Position numbers and translations under genes: made by a program. This document shows positions 19,377-27,443 of a stretch of DNA of 27,480 bases, one piece after another. Positions within the stretch are counted from its first letter, which is position 1. Each line of letters starts with the position of its first letter. Source of the stretch: a virus; the IMG/VR virus record IMGVR_UViG_3300035162_002197, positions 1 to 27,480 of that record; one strand, given 5' to 3'. Under the pieces are notes generated by a model. It had not been told where the DNA came from and made no database searches. It saw only the letters and a program-made list of their open reading frames with translations.

Positions 19377-19805
19377 CTAGCCAGCCGACAAGTCTGTAAC
19401 AGTTGTTCGATACTTAATCAGATAGTTCATTGAGATCACGCCAGCAGGCTGATCAGCTTCAATAATTTCAAACCCAACCGTTTTCGGCTCAACATCCAGC
19501 GCATAGCCGCCAAGAGTGTTGTCGGCTGTGATTTTGCTGTGTATGTCCTCAACAATTAGATCAGCAGCTTGATCAGGGATAGAAGACCTGACAATGACAG
19601 AAATTTTGACCGATAAACGCCAGTCAAGACGATCAAGCCTCAGGCTAAATTCAGGATCGTCACTGATTGGTTCAATGACAATGGCGGGGCTTTCCGCTCT
19701 AGCGATTGCCTCAACGCGGCTTCTGTAAATGCGCGAGCCAACCTGAACAGTTCCGGCAAGGCTTGCAGCAATGTCAGCCAGGATTGATTCACGCTTAGTT
19801 GTCAT
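19377..19805 (-). CDS. Tail terminator protein (lambda gpU-like), 142 aa
   Basis: Directly before the tail tube gene, as gpU is in lambda. The protein opens with a helix (RESILADIAASLAG), then a strand segment (RIYRSRVEAIARAESPAIVI). A mid-part follows with LSVKISVIVRSS, and an end with VISMNYLIKYRTT; this is the pattern of alternating strands seen in tail terminators. They form a ring that ends tube growth and joins the head. The start overlaps the upstream stop by ATGA. The call rests on order and pattern. Confidence 0.7.
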   Translation of the reverse strand: MTTKRESILADIAASLAGTVQVGSRIYRSRVEAIARAESPAIVIEPISDDPEFSLRLDRLDWRLSVKISVIVRSSIPDQAADLIVEDIHSKITADNTLGGYALDVEPKTVGFEIIEADQPAGVISMNYLIKYRTTVTDLSAG

Positions 19806-20095
19806 GTCTTCTGAAGTGAAATTTCCACCAATAAACCATCATCTATTGGCCTAACCTCACGGACTGTGTAAGCCACCGAATCAACCGTGATTGAATCGCC
19901 TCTTAGTAGCGACCCAAAATCTGTGGCTTTTGCTGTGGCTGTGTAATCAGTGCTGAGAACCATTCCATCTGCCAAAACCTCTCCAGGCTGATCAAGGATC
20001 ACTTTTGCAGTGGTTGCCCCTGACGTTGCAGACACTGCGAAAGGATCATCGAGAAAAACGCCGAGATCAGTTGAAATAAAATCAGCTAATGCCAT
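19802..20095 (-). CDS. Head-tail joining protein (lambda gpFII-like), 97 aa
   Basis: From the ATG at 20095, overlapping the upstream stop by one base (TGATGG). A TTG at 20098 is an alternative and would add one residue. The short beta-rich protein contains DFGSLLRGDSITVDSVAYTV and VREVRPIDDGLLVEISL, the layout of FII-type head completion proteins, with DDGLL near the end. Such proteins cap the connector so that the tail can attach. Position between head and tail genes supports the call. Confidence 0.65.
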   Translation of the reverse strand: MALADFISTDLGVFLDDPFAVSATSGATTAKVILDQPGEVLADGMVLSTDYTATAKATDFGSLLRGDSITVDSVAYTVREVRPIDDGLLVEISLQKT

Positions 20096-20472
20096 CAACC
20101 GTATTTAGGAAAAACAACACCTTTGACGCTTACCGCTCCGGCCCCAGTGCCACCCGCAACAGTGATAACGGCTCGGATGTAACGCCTAGCATCGTCAATG
20201 TTGACAGAAAGCTTTTGAACTGATGCTGTGTTGGCTGCGGTTGTACTAAAAGCCACGCCAGACAAATCAGTGAATGTGCTGTTGTCGGCTGAATCTTGAA
20301 GTTTTACCGCGTAAGTGATGCCACTCCCACCAGCCTCTGCATCCAGAGTGCAAAGCATTTTTCCTTCATAAGGGAGCAAATCAACTCCCGTTGAATTTGC
20401 GGTTGCTGTTGAAACATCGTTTGGGACGAGATCCAAAATGGCCGCACGATCTGGAACATTACGGCTAGTCAT
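20095..20472 (-). CDS. Hypothetical virion protein, 125 aa (head decoration or completion)
   Basis: The gene lies in the head-completion region. After a short lead (RNVPDRAAILDLVPNDVSTA) come beta strands with GVDLLPYEGKMLCTLDAEAG, TYAVKLQDSADNSTF and SVNIDDARRYIRAVITVAGG. It ends in VKGVVFPKYG. The Ig-like, single-domain look would suit a head decoration or completion protein. No family is named with confidence. Its start overlaps the upstream small gene by eight bases, and its stop overlaps the FII-like start. Confidence 0.65.
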   Translation of the reverse strand: MTSRNVPDRAAILDLVPNDVSTATANSTGVDLLPYEGKMLCTLDAEAGGSGITYAVKLQDSADNSTFTDLSGVAFSTTAANTASVQKLSVNIDDARRYIRAVITVAGGTGAGAVSVKGVVFPKYG

Positions 20473-20644
20473 TGGTTGCGCTCCTTGGTTTCTTTGCTTT
20501 TGGCTTTGGGGCTTCTTCAGAGGCTTTGACGGCTTTCCCGATGCGAATCAGTAAATCACCGTCTGCATTGGTTAAGTCATAGCTTTGGCCAGCCTCAAGG
20601 GCTTGGCCGCTGGCCATAACTGCTTTGGTGCAAGTGACTTTCAT
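20465..20644 (-). CDS. Small head-region protein, 59 aa
   Basis: A 59-residue ORF follows the capsid gene's terminator. The first 40 residues look like a small beta domain (MKVTCTKAVMASGQALEAGQ, then GDLLIRIGKAV). The tail is Lys/Pro-rich (PKPKAKKPRS). Similar short proteins with a strand-rich start and a basic tail occur between capsid and head-completion genes in many siphoviruses. The ATG directly abuts the terminator's T-tract, so it must be read from transcripts that pass the terminator. It overlaps the next gene by eight bases. Confidence 0.65.
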   Translation of the reverse strand: MKVTCTKAVMASGQALEAGQSYDLTNADGDLLIRIGKAVKASEEAPKPKAKKPRSATND

Positions 20645-20668
20645 AAAAAAAAGGGCCGTTCCCGGCCC
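20645..20668 (-). terminator. Rho-independent terminator after the capsid gene
   Basis: On the leftward strand GGGCCG-GGAA-CGGCCC forms a perfect 6-bp GC stem with a tetraloop, followed by eight T. It lies nine bases after the capsid stop codon and would end most capsid transcripts. The T-tract runs straight into the ATG of the 59-residue gene, leaving no room for a separate promoter or ribosome site, so tail genes depend on read-through or antitermination. Confidence 0.85.
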
Positions 20669-20677
20669 CTGTGATTA

Positions 20678-22855
20678 TCAAGCGGTAAGGATGTCTTCGA
20701 TTGATGCAAAAGCAGAAGCCTGGCGCACAGCAACATCAAACGAGACGATGCCACGGACAGAAGTCAATGCTTTGCTGAAGTCATCAGAGTCAGTGCCAAC
20801 GGTGATTTCAAGGCCGTTGCCATAGAAACCAATCATGGCCTGGCTGAAGTCGCCAGCAACCAAGGCAGAACAAACGCTAGAACTAGAGCCCTTCGTCAAG
20901 TTAGAAGGAACAGCGTTGGTCATTGCCAAGGGGTAACCGTTAAGGGTCAAAGGCGTTGGGCCGCGACCGATAGCGGAAAGATCCGAGTTGTAAAGGAAAG
21001 CACCGTCACCAGTAGTTGAACCACCGGCGCGAAGCTTTTTCAAGCCCCCAATCACCTTGCCGTTGGTGATGTAACCCATGTTGGGGCCAAAGGCGTTGTC
21101 CTCAGTAATGGCAGTTTCAAGATCAACCACTTTTTCAAGGGTCAATGCAGCTCCATTAGTTCCCATCGCAACCGATCCAATACCGGAAGTGCTGCGAATG
21201 CCTGTTGGCTGACCAGAAGAACCAGAACCGTTAAGAACGGCAGAGTCAATTGCAGCGTTAATTCCGTCTGTCAGGTCACGACGTACCAGCTCTTCAATGC
21301 CAGGAGTGGATTGAAGCAAGGTCTGGCGGCTGTACTTAGACAAAGCTGCCAGATTCTTGGGGCTCATCGTGATCTGATCGAAAGTCGATTCAGATTGAGT
21401 GATGGCGCCTGTCTCAGAAGACAAGTAATAGACGCTGGAAACACCCGAGCGACGAGGAATCGCAACATCACCAACTAGGCCGGTCAGGGTGCGAACGCCC
21501 AGGCCGACTACAGGTGAAGCATTCCGCAGAGCTTCGATGAAGTCATCAGCCAGCAAATCGGTCGCGACAAGGTTGCCGCCGGTCGTTGCGCCAGAAGTGA
21601 CGTATGTTGCGCGTTGTGACAGCGCAGAGAAAGGAACGAAAAAGCTCCGCTCGCCTGTGGCGCTAAGGCCAGAAGAGCGAATGACCTCTTGACTCAGCTC
21701 ACGGCAAAGACCAGCGCCATGAGAAGACCAATCGCCAGTGATCAAGGCGCGAACGCCATCCATTAACTGATAACGCTCTTGGGTCCGTTGGCCAAGATCA
21801 ACAGGAGCGACAGCCTCAACAGGCTTCGATCCCATCTTTTCTAAAACAGCTGCACGAGCAACATCAATGCTGCTGCCGTTGTCAATTAGCTGCTCAGCTA
21901 AGCCGCCCATTTCATGCTTACCGCAAAGCTCTTGGATGTTTTTAATGCGGGTACGCTCAGAGGAAGCAGCCTTTTTGGAAGCCTCTTCGCGCACCACGCT
22001 GATTTCGGGTGCTGTAGACATTTGATTCTCTGAATCTGTTGGTGTAGGTGGTGCGACGCGAGCCGCAGAATCAACCTCAGGGGCTGTTTCTTTGTTCATT
22101 GTAGTGTCTGAAAGCAAAGATCTTCCCACGCCAATATTTGGATCAGCGGGGACGCTTACAACGCTGATTTCGTATGGTTCCCATGACGTTGCGATAAATT
22201 CGCTGCCGCGTTCTACCATCTCTTTAATTCGATAACCGAAAGAAATATTTCTCATTATTCCGTCCTTAACGTCTGCTAAAACCTCTTGTGCAAAAGAGTT
22301 GCGACTAAAGCGAACGCGGCTAACGCCTTTCTTTTTGTCGTCGTCAAGATAGGCGCGTTCAACAACGCCAATGGGCCGGTCCATGTCGTGATTAAACAAA
22401 AGCGGTGCGCCGTCGTTCAATCTGCTCAAATCTGCCGCGCCTTCGTCATGACTCAGCACCTCTGAACCAAAAGAACGCTCAACCGGATATTCAGAACTAA
22501 AACTGAACTCCATTACTCGGTCATCTTGCTCTTTGAATTGAGTTTCCCCAGCTCTCTTAAGCAAAGAAGGCGCAGAGCGCAAAGCTTCAATTTTGGTAAG
22601 CGTTGAGAACCGATGCCCAGCTTTAACGTCTGTTGCTTCAAACCCTTCGTCTGTTTCGCGGTAAACAGTGATCAACGCAGCCGGATCATCCTCGTCACTA
22701 TTAATAGTGAACTCAGAGCCGGGAACGTTGATTGTTCCATCTCGTTCGATGCTGTCAATCTTGCCCTTGGCGGTGCCGCCTGAACTGTCCCACTGGACAA
22801 AATCACCAACGCTCAGTTCATCAGGCTCTGCCCTTTTTGCAAGATCGTCAACCAT
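20678..22855 (-). CDS. Fused prohead protease and HK97-fold major capsid protein, 725 aa
   Basis: Three parts follow in one frame. Residues about 13-90 form a Tudor-like domain of the DUF2945/HVA1 type (LSVGDFVQWDSSGGTAKGKI, with DEDDPAALITVY). Residues about 112-246 are an HK97-family prohead protease, with His156 in LLFNHD, Ser205 in MRNISFGYRI and EISVVSVPADPNIGV. After a Pro-rich linker and coiled delta-like segment (about 280-345), the capsid domain runs from about 360 to 725 (NLVATDLLADDFIEALRNAS, MSPKNLAALSKYSRQTLLQS). The protease should cut within the linker to free the shell subunit. Internal Met253 or Met279 could start a capsid-only product. A terminator follows. Confidence 0.95.
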   Translation of the reverse strand: MVDDLAKRAEPDELSVGDFVQWDSSGGTAKGKIDSIERDGTINVPGSEFTINSDEDDPAALITVYRETDEGFEATDVKAGHRFSTLTKIEALRSAPSLLKRAGETQFKEQDDRVMEFSFSSEYPVERSFGSEVLSHDEGAADLSRLNDGAPLLFNHDMDRPIGVVERAYLDDDKKKGVSRVRFSRNSFAQEVLADVKDGIMRNISFGYRIKEMVERGSEFIATSWEPYEISVVSVPADPNIGVGRSLLSDTTMNKETAPEVDSAARVAPPTPTDSENQMSTAPEISVVREEASKKAASSERTRIKNIQELCGKHEMGGLAEQLIDNGSSIDVARAAVLEKMGSKPVEAVAPVDLGQRTQERYQLMDGVRALITGDWSSHGAGLCRELSQEVIRSSGLSATGERSFFVPFSALSQRATYVTSGATTGGNLVATDLLADDFIEALRNASPVVGLGVRTLTGLVGDVAIPRRSGVSSVYYLSSETGAITQSESTFDQITMSPKNLAALSKYSRQTLLQSTPGIEELVRRDLTDGINAAIDSAVLNGSGSSGQPTGIRSTSGIGSVAMGTNGAALTLEKVVDLETAITEDNAFGPNMGYITNGKVIGGLKKLRAGGSTTGDGAFLYNSDLSAIGRGPTPLTLNGYPLAMTNAVPSNLTKGSSSSVCSALVAGDFSQAMIGFYGNGLEITVGTDSDDFSKALTSVRGIVSFDVAVRQASAFASIEDILTA

Positions 22856-22880
22856 TGTTTGATCCCAAATATTTTTTATT

Positions 22881-24464
22881 CTAATAGTTGCCGCTTTCTT
22901 CCTCCCCTACGTTTTCAGCATCATCGTCTGACGGGGGCGGAGTGTCGCCAAAAGCATCAACCGTATTGACTGGTTTGTACTGGCTAGCCCCAGAACCGTT
23001 AACCGCTGAGGGGTCTGTGTCAGTAATGATGTTCATCTCGTCAAGCTTGGCTAGCTCTGCCTGACGGGCAACAAGCAATTCATCCAGATCGCCGCCATTT
23101 TCCGCGACACAATCAGCAAGAGTTTTGAACCCGCTGCGGACTGCATCCTTTTGAGCTTTGATCTCTTTCTGTGGGTCAACGTATGAATACCCACGGAACA
23201 CCCAGCGAACGGCTTCATACCGTTCAGGCTCGGTTTCATAGGTAGGCAGGTTTAACGCCCCGCTAAGCACCGCCATCTCAAGCCAAGCCTCATAAATGGG
23301 CTGGTAGAACTGTTCACGCATCAACTGCTGAATCGACCGCCAGTTGTCGCGATCCTGCAACAAGGCGAGCCGTGAAGAGCTGTAATTACTTTGTGAATAA
23401 TCGTTACTAATTGTTTCGTAGCTGCACCCAACCCCAGAAGCAAGGGCTCTCAACTGCGCCCTGAGAAATGGTTCATACTCTCCAGAAGGCGAATCCATGT
23501 CTGGAATACTGACGCTTTCACCTGGCTGCAAATACTTAAATTGTCCAGGCTCAAAGCCTGAAACGCGTTCATTGTCATAAACCTCACCGCCCGCATCAAG
23601 CTCACCCTCTGGCGATGTAATAAAACCCATCAATGCAGAGCTAGCGCGAGCACGCACAACGCTGGCTTGCTCCCATCCATCTAGGTGGTGCATACGCTGC
23701 ATTCCACTTGCTAGCCAAGGCACACCACGCGTTTGACCTGGCCTGCCAGATGCACGGTCAAATAAATGAACAACATCTTTGGCCGGAACAATAATGTGTT
23801 GACGTTCTTTTGCCTGCGTTGGGAATGCAGTATCCCCAGGATGACGGCTTAGAAACGCATAATTAAGGGCTCGACCAAACTTATCAATCTCAATACCCAT
23901 CCTCCAAACAGAGCCAGCCGTTCGAGCCGGACTTTGATAATCCTCATCTAGCTGATCGGCTTCCAACACCTCAAGCGCAAAGTTGACTTTGCTGCGCCCA
24001 AACTTTTTGCGAACAATGCGAATGAAGACTTCCCCGCTTTCGCACATTGACGAAACAGCAAGCTTTTCAATATCAGCAAAACAGAGCTGCCCTGCTGTGT
24101 TGCAACTGTCTTTACGGCCCCAGCCCGACCAAGCCTTTTCAATTTGTTCATTCAATCTGGTGTCAAGCTTGCCGCCCCGCTGCCTTCTAATTTGAGCTTG
24201 CAACCTGACGCCGGTCCCAACAACAGAATTACGGACAACGCGTACGGTCGCTTTTGCGTAGTCGTTATCACGCACAAGCTGCCGCGAACGAGAGCGCAAA
24301 CGCTTCAAACTGCCTTTTATCTCTTGGTCGGCTGAAGTCACAGAAGTGACCCAATCGCTTGTAAGCCGATTGGCTTGCGCGCCGCCAAACATTCGCGCCT
24401 TTGGGCGAAGCATTGGTTCAGGATTTAAGCGCCAAAGCTCACGCCATGCAGATCGAACGCCCAT
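22881..24464 (-). CDS. Portal protein, lambda family, 527 aa
   Basis: The N-terminal half has the lambda-type portal pattern: RLRSRSRQLVRDNDYAKATV, VVGTGVRLQAQ, SMCESGEVFIRIVRKKFGRS, and LEVLEADQLDEDYQSP. Later there is RASGRPGQTRGVPWLASGMQ and LRALASGVGCSYETISNDYS. Twelve copies form the ring at one head vertex through which DNA is packaged and the tail attaches. The C-terminus is acidic and disordered (EESGNY). Gene order terL, gpW-like, portal, protease-capsid is that of lambda. It follows the upstream gene by one base. Confidence 0.95.
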   Translation of the reverse strand: MGVRSAWRELWRLNPEPMLRPKARMFGGAQANRLTSDWVTSVTSADQEIKGSLKRLRSRSRQLVRDNDYAKATVRVVRNSVVGTGVRLQAQIRRQRGGKLDTRLNEQIEKAWSGWGRKDSCNTAGQLCFADIEKLAVSSMCESGEVFIRIVRKKFGRSKVNFALEVLEADQLDEDYQSPARTAGSVWRMGIEIDKFGRALNYAFLSRHPGDTAFPTQAKERQHIIVPAKDVVHLFDRASGRPGQTRGVPWLASGMQRMHHLDGWEQASVVRARASSALMGFITSPEGELDAGGEVYDNERVSGFEPGQFKYLQPGESVSIPDMDSPSGEYEPFLRAQLRALASGVGCSYETISNDYSQSNYSSSRLALLQDRDNWRSIQQLMREQFYQPIYEAWLEMAVLSGALNLPTYETEPERYEAVRWVFRGYSYVDPQKEIKAQKDAVRSGFKTLADCVAENGGDLDELLVARQAELAKLDEMNIITDTDPSAVNGSGASQYKPVNTVDAFGDTPPPSDDDAENVGEEESGNY

Positions 24465-24465
24465 G

Positions 24466-25038
24466 TCAGAACCTCACGTAAAGAGAATGTGGATCGCCCA
24501 AACCGTTTGCAATCATTGCAGCCTTGCGCTCTCGAACAACAATAGCTTTTAACTGGCTTTCTCTAACCACAAGGTCGGGAATATCGATCTTCGTAAAAGA
24601 TCGGCCAGCGATTGTGTATGACTTCGCTTTCGCTGAAACAATCTCACGGATTGCAGTGGTCACCGCGTCAAGGTCTTGCTCTGCCTGTGTGCGGCCATCA
24701 AATGCTCCAGGCTGCCCCGTATAGGCAAGGCTTGCGAAAACCTCTAACCTTCCGCTGCCAAGGGTAAACTTTTCTGAGCCCTTAGATGCTTCAGCGTAAA
24801 AATACCAATCCCCGGCATCAAAACCAGCACTATCAGTCGCACTAACAGAAAACTCCCAACCCGTGCCGTAAGAAGTGCCAGTGACCGCATGGCCCTCATG
24901 ATTGGTGTTAGTTCGCAGGTAGTAAACAAGAGAATAATTACCAACGCCGCTTGTGATGCTTTCGTCTAACGGTCCTGTTGCCGCGTCATCCCTCCACTTG
25001 ACCGTAGTCCCTGCATAAATCTGTTTTGGTATGTTCAC
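24466..25038 (-). CDS. Protein at the gpW position with N-terminal beta domain, 190 aa
   Basis: Located between terL and portal, where lambda has W. The C-terminal 70 residues are helical with RSFTKIDIPDLVVRESQLKA and IVVRERKAAMIANGL, a pattern like gpW-type head-tail joining proteins. The first 105 residues are a separate beta domain (TVKWRDDAATGPLDESITSG, YSLVYYLRTNTNHEGHAVTG) of Ig-like look. The start is GTG at 25038, one base beyond the terL stop. It may stabilise packaged DNA at the portal, as gpW does, with the beta domain decorating the complex. Confidence 0.6.
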   Translation of the reverse strand: MNIPKQIYAGTTVKWRDDAATGPLDESITSGVGNYSLVYYLRTNTNHEGHAVTGTSYGTGWEFSVSATDSAGFDAGDWYFYAEASKGSEKFTLGSGRLEVFASLAYTGQPGAFDGRTQAEQDLDAVTTAIREIVSAKAKSYTIAGRSFTKIDIPDLVVRESQLKAIVVRERKAAMIANGLGDPHSLYVRF

Positions 25039-25039
25039 G

Positions 25040-26890
25040 TCACCAATGATTCACGAACGACTTGACCGGCTTAACCGACTTATTGCTTGATTTTAGCGGC
25101 TTAGTGTCCCCTTCTTCCAATTTCTCGCGCAAGTTTTCCCACATTGTCAACTTAGGCAGCCGCCTGGAATACAGCAGCATTGCTCCATAAGCGTAAACAA
25201 AACAGTCAAGCGCCTCGTTTCTTGCTGAAGCCTTCTTCACGTATTCCCTGATGGGAAAGCCTCTGTGAAAGCGTAAACGCATTTTTTCGCTTGTTAGCTG
25301 CTGAAAATACTCATGATCAGCAGCTAATCCAAAGTTAATGCCCCCCAATCCTTCTTTATGCCTCATACGGCCAAACAACGTGGTTTTGATTGTGTCAGTG
25401 CCGAGCATGTACAAAATTACGCCTTTCTTGACGATGCGACCGCGCCAATTAACGTCAACCTTGCTGCCCTTGCCTAGCGCCGCGCTGTTCCGCTTGCTGC
25501 TGCCCTTGATTGGAATAACGCCTTGGCGGATCCTGTCGCGGCAATAGTTATAAGTCTCATGCGTTGCATGGCCGCCGGAGTCAATCGCCATTTGAGCAAT
25601 CGTCAGATGTTTCCCTCCGTCTGTATCCCATTCAGTCTTAAGAACTTGGTCCAACTGACCCCAAACCTCAACAGAAGTAGGGTCTCCCATCAACTTGGAA
25701 TGCCAGATCAACCAAGCCGTTTCGCCTGCGCCCCATCCCCATATAGAAACCTCAAGTCGATCATCCTGAACGTCACATCCAGCCGTTAGCAACACAACGC
25801 CTTCAGGGCAGGTGCCCGGCTTGTATTCCAAACGCTTCGCCATCAAACCATCAGCATTCACCTGAGCCGCGTAATCCTCAGAGAACGTTTCTGCCAACCT
25901 TGTATTGACAAAGGTTCGCAACGCTGCTGGGTCAGTCTTAGCCCGCAAAAAATCCTCAGTGAGCTGGCTCCAGCTCGCCCAGCCCAAAGGGCTATACAAG
26001 CCATTCAATTGAAAGCCTGCCGTCTTCCCGTCAAACGGTGCATGGTTCCGCCACTCACCTTGTGGCAAAAATCGCGTTTTATGGTGCTCCTCAAAACGCT
26101 CCTTACAGTGCTCGCACTCATATTTCGCCGTCTCAGGCTTGCCCTTGTCCCACTTCAGCCGCGGCCACTGCAAATGTTGAAACTTTCCACAAGCTGGACA
26201 AGGCACGTAATAGTAACGCCGATCAGAATTAAGAAACTCAGTCTCAATTCGGCTGAAGTCTTTGACGGTCGGCGTTGACGTCAACAAAATCTTGCGTCGA
26301 GCAAATGTCGTCGTCCTTCTCTCCGCAAGGCTCACAGGATCACCCTCCCCCTGGATCTCCTGCATCGCGTCAATCTCATCCATAAACAAGAATCGACAAG
26401 GCGCAGACCTGAGACCCGTCGCAGAATTGGCACCCGTCAGCAGCATGATTCCGCCAGGAAACTCCTTAGCAAACATCGTGTTCCCGCTATCCCTTGACCT
26501 AGCCGGTGCAATCTTCCGAGCCAGTCTTGGCGTGTCCTGGATCATGCTTTCCAGCCTCTGCTTTGACAGGCGCTTGGCCATTTCAATCGTTGGTTGCACG
26601 CACAACATCGGCCCCGGAGCATGGTCGATTACATAGCCCAGAAAATTGCTCCCCGCTTCAGTCTTTCCAGACTGTGCGCTAAACATCATTACCACACGCT
26701 GAACAGGATTGTCACTAGACAGACAATCCATCGGCTCGCGTAGATACGGCGTTCGATCCGTTCGCCACAACCCAGGCTCTGCACTTGCCTTGCTGCTCAG
26801 CCTTCGATACTTATCAGACCATTCAGAAACAGTTAGCGGTTGTTCAGGTCTCAACCCTTCTAGAAATCCTTCACGGTACGGGCTAAGCAT
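25040..26890 (-). CDS. terL: Terminase large subunit, GpA type
   Basis: ATPase and nuclease of the DNA packaging motor. From the N-terminus: a Walker A-like SAQSGKT (about 72-78), Walker B FLFMDEID (168-175), coupling motif LTSTPT (204-209), and four Cys in PCPACG and ECEHC (about 232-263). This is a zinc-binding insert common in GpA terminases. The RNase-H-like nuclease follows with AGCDVQDD (371-378) and MAIDSGGHAT. The start is ATG at 26890, inside the terS stop overlap; a GTG at 26893 is one codon earlier. GpA-type terminases usually act at cos sites, suggesting cohesive ends. Confidence 0.97.
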   Translation of the reverse strand: MLSPYREGFLEGLRPEQPLTVSEWSDKYRRLSSKASAEPGLWRTDRTPYLREPMDCLSSDNPVQRVVMMFSAQSGKTEAGSNFLGYVIDHAPGPMLCVQPTIEMAKRLSKQRLESMIQDTPRLARKIAPARSRDSGNTMFAKEFPGGIMLLTGANSATGLRSAPCRFLFMDEIDAMQEIQGEGDPVSLAERRTTTFARRKILLTSTPTVKDFSRIETEFLNSDRRYYYVPCPACGKFQHLQWPRLKWDKGKPETAKYECEHCKERFEEHHKTRFLPQGEWRNHAPFDGKTAGFQLNGLYSPLGWASWSQLTEDFLRAKTDPAALRTFVNTRLAETFSEDYAAQVNADGLMAKRLEYKPGTCPEGVVLLTAGCDVQDDRLEVSIWGWGAGETAWLIWHSKLMGDPTSVEVWGQLDQVLKTEWDTDGGKHLTIAQMAIDSGGHATHETYNYCRDRIRQGVIPIKGSSKRNSAALGKGSKVDVNWRGRIVKKGVILYMLGTDTIKTTLFGRMRHKEGLGGINFGLAADHEYFQQLTSEKMRLRFHRGFPIREYVKKASARNEALDCFVYAYGAMLLYSRRLPKLTMWENLREKLEEGDTKPLKSSNKSVKPVKSFVNHW

Positions 26891-27380
26891 CACAAAGCTC
26901 CATCAAGCATTGCCTGTGCTCTTGCACCAACATCTGATGGATTCGCGATGGATCACTCTCCCCGGCCAGCTCATTGCTCAAACGATCGGCAAGGTTGGCC
27001 AATGACTCGCGCACCGCACGCGCCATTGCAAAGCTTTCTTTCTGCACGAGATCAGCAGGAACCAAATCCTTCAGCTGCTGATCCATTTTTATCTTTGCCA
27101 ACTCAGCGTCATAAAACTCTTTTCTTGCTCGGCTCACATTCAGCAACGGAATATCGTCTTCTTGCATTTTTTCAACCTGCGGAAGCACCGCAGGCTTTTG
27201 GATCCCTTTTGTGTCTTGCGAGTTGAGAACCCACAACTCAAGAGCCATTTTATCGTCGATCATCCGGCGCCCGTTAACCTCCTTAACAGCTCCGTCAAGC
27301 CTTCCAGATTTCACGGCGTTTGTGACCGCTGGCCTTGATACGCCTTTGATCTCGGCAAACTTTGCGAACGTCACCAGCAT
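26883..27380 (-). CDS. terS: Terminase small subunit, Nu1-like
   Basis: The N-terminus holds a winged-helix/helix-turn-helix motif (FAKFAEIKGVSRPAVTNAVK, SGRLDGAVKEVNGRRMID) as in lambda Nu1, which binds cosB. A coiled-coil region follows (VSRARKEFYDAELAKIKMDQ) and a C-terminal helix that should bind the large subunit. The ATG at 27380 is preferred because AGAGGA lies six bases upstream; 27386 and a GTG at 27407 are alternatives. Four GTTAAC motifs lie just upstream at 27396-27443. The gene overlaps terL by eight bases. Confidence 0.9.
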   Translation of the reverse strand: MLVTFAKFAEIKGVSRPAVTNAVKSGRLDGAVKEVNGRRMIDDKMALELWVLNSQDTKGIQKPAVLPQVEKMQEDDIPLLNVSRARKEFYDAELAKIKMDQQLKDLVPADLVQKESFAMARAVRESLANLADRLSNELAGESDPSRIHQMLVQEHRQCLMELCDA

Positions 27381-27395
27381 CAACATTCCTCTCTT

Positions 27396-27443
27396 GTTAA
27401 CTTGCACGTTAACTCTATTGGCCTCAGGTTAACAGCCGTTAAC
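27396..27443. repeat. Four phased GTTAAC sites upstream of terS
   Basis: The palindrome GTTAAC occurs at 27396, 27408, 27428 and 27438, giving spacings of 12, 20 and 10 bases, close to one, two and one helical turns. A fifth lies inside terS at 27273. The cluster sits directly upstream of a Nu1-type terS, where lambda carries cosB with its R sites. A repressor operator is the main alternative. Confidence 0.45.
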
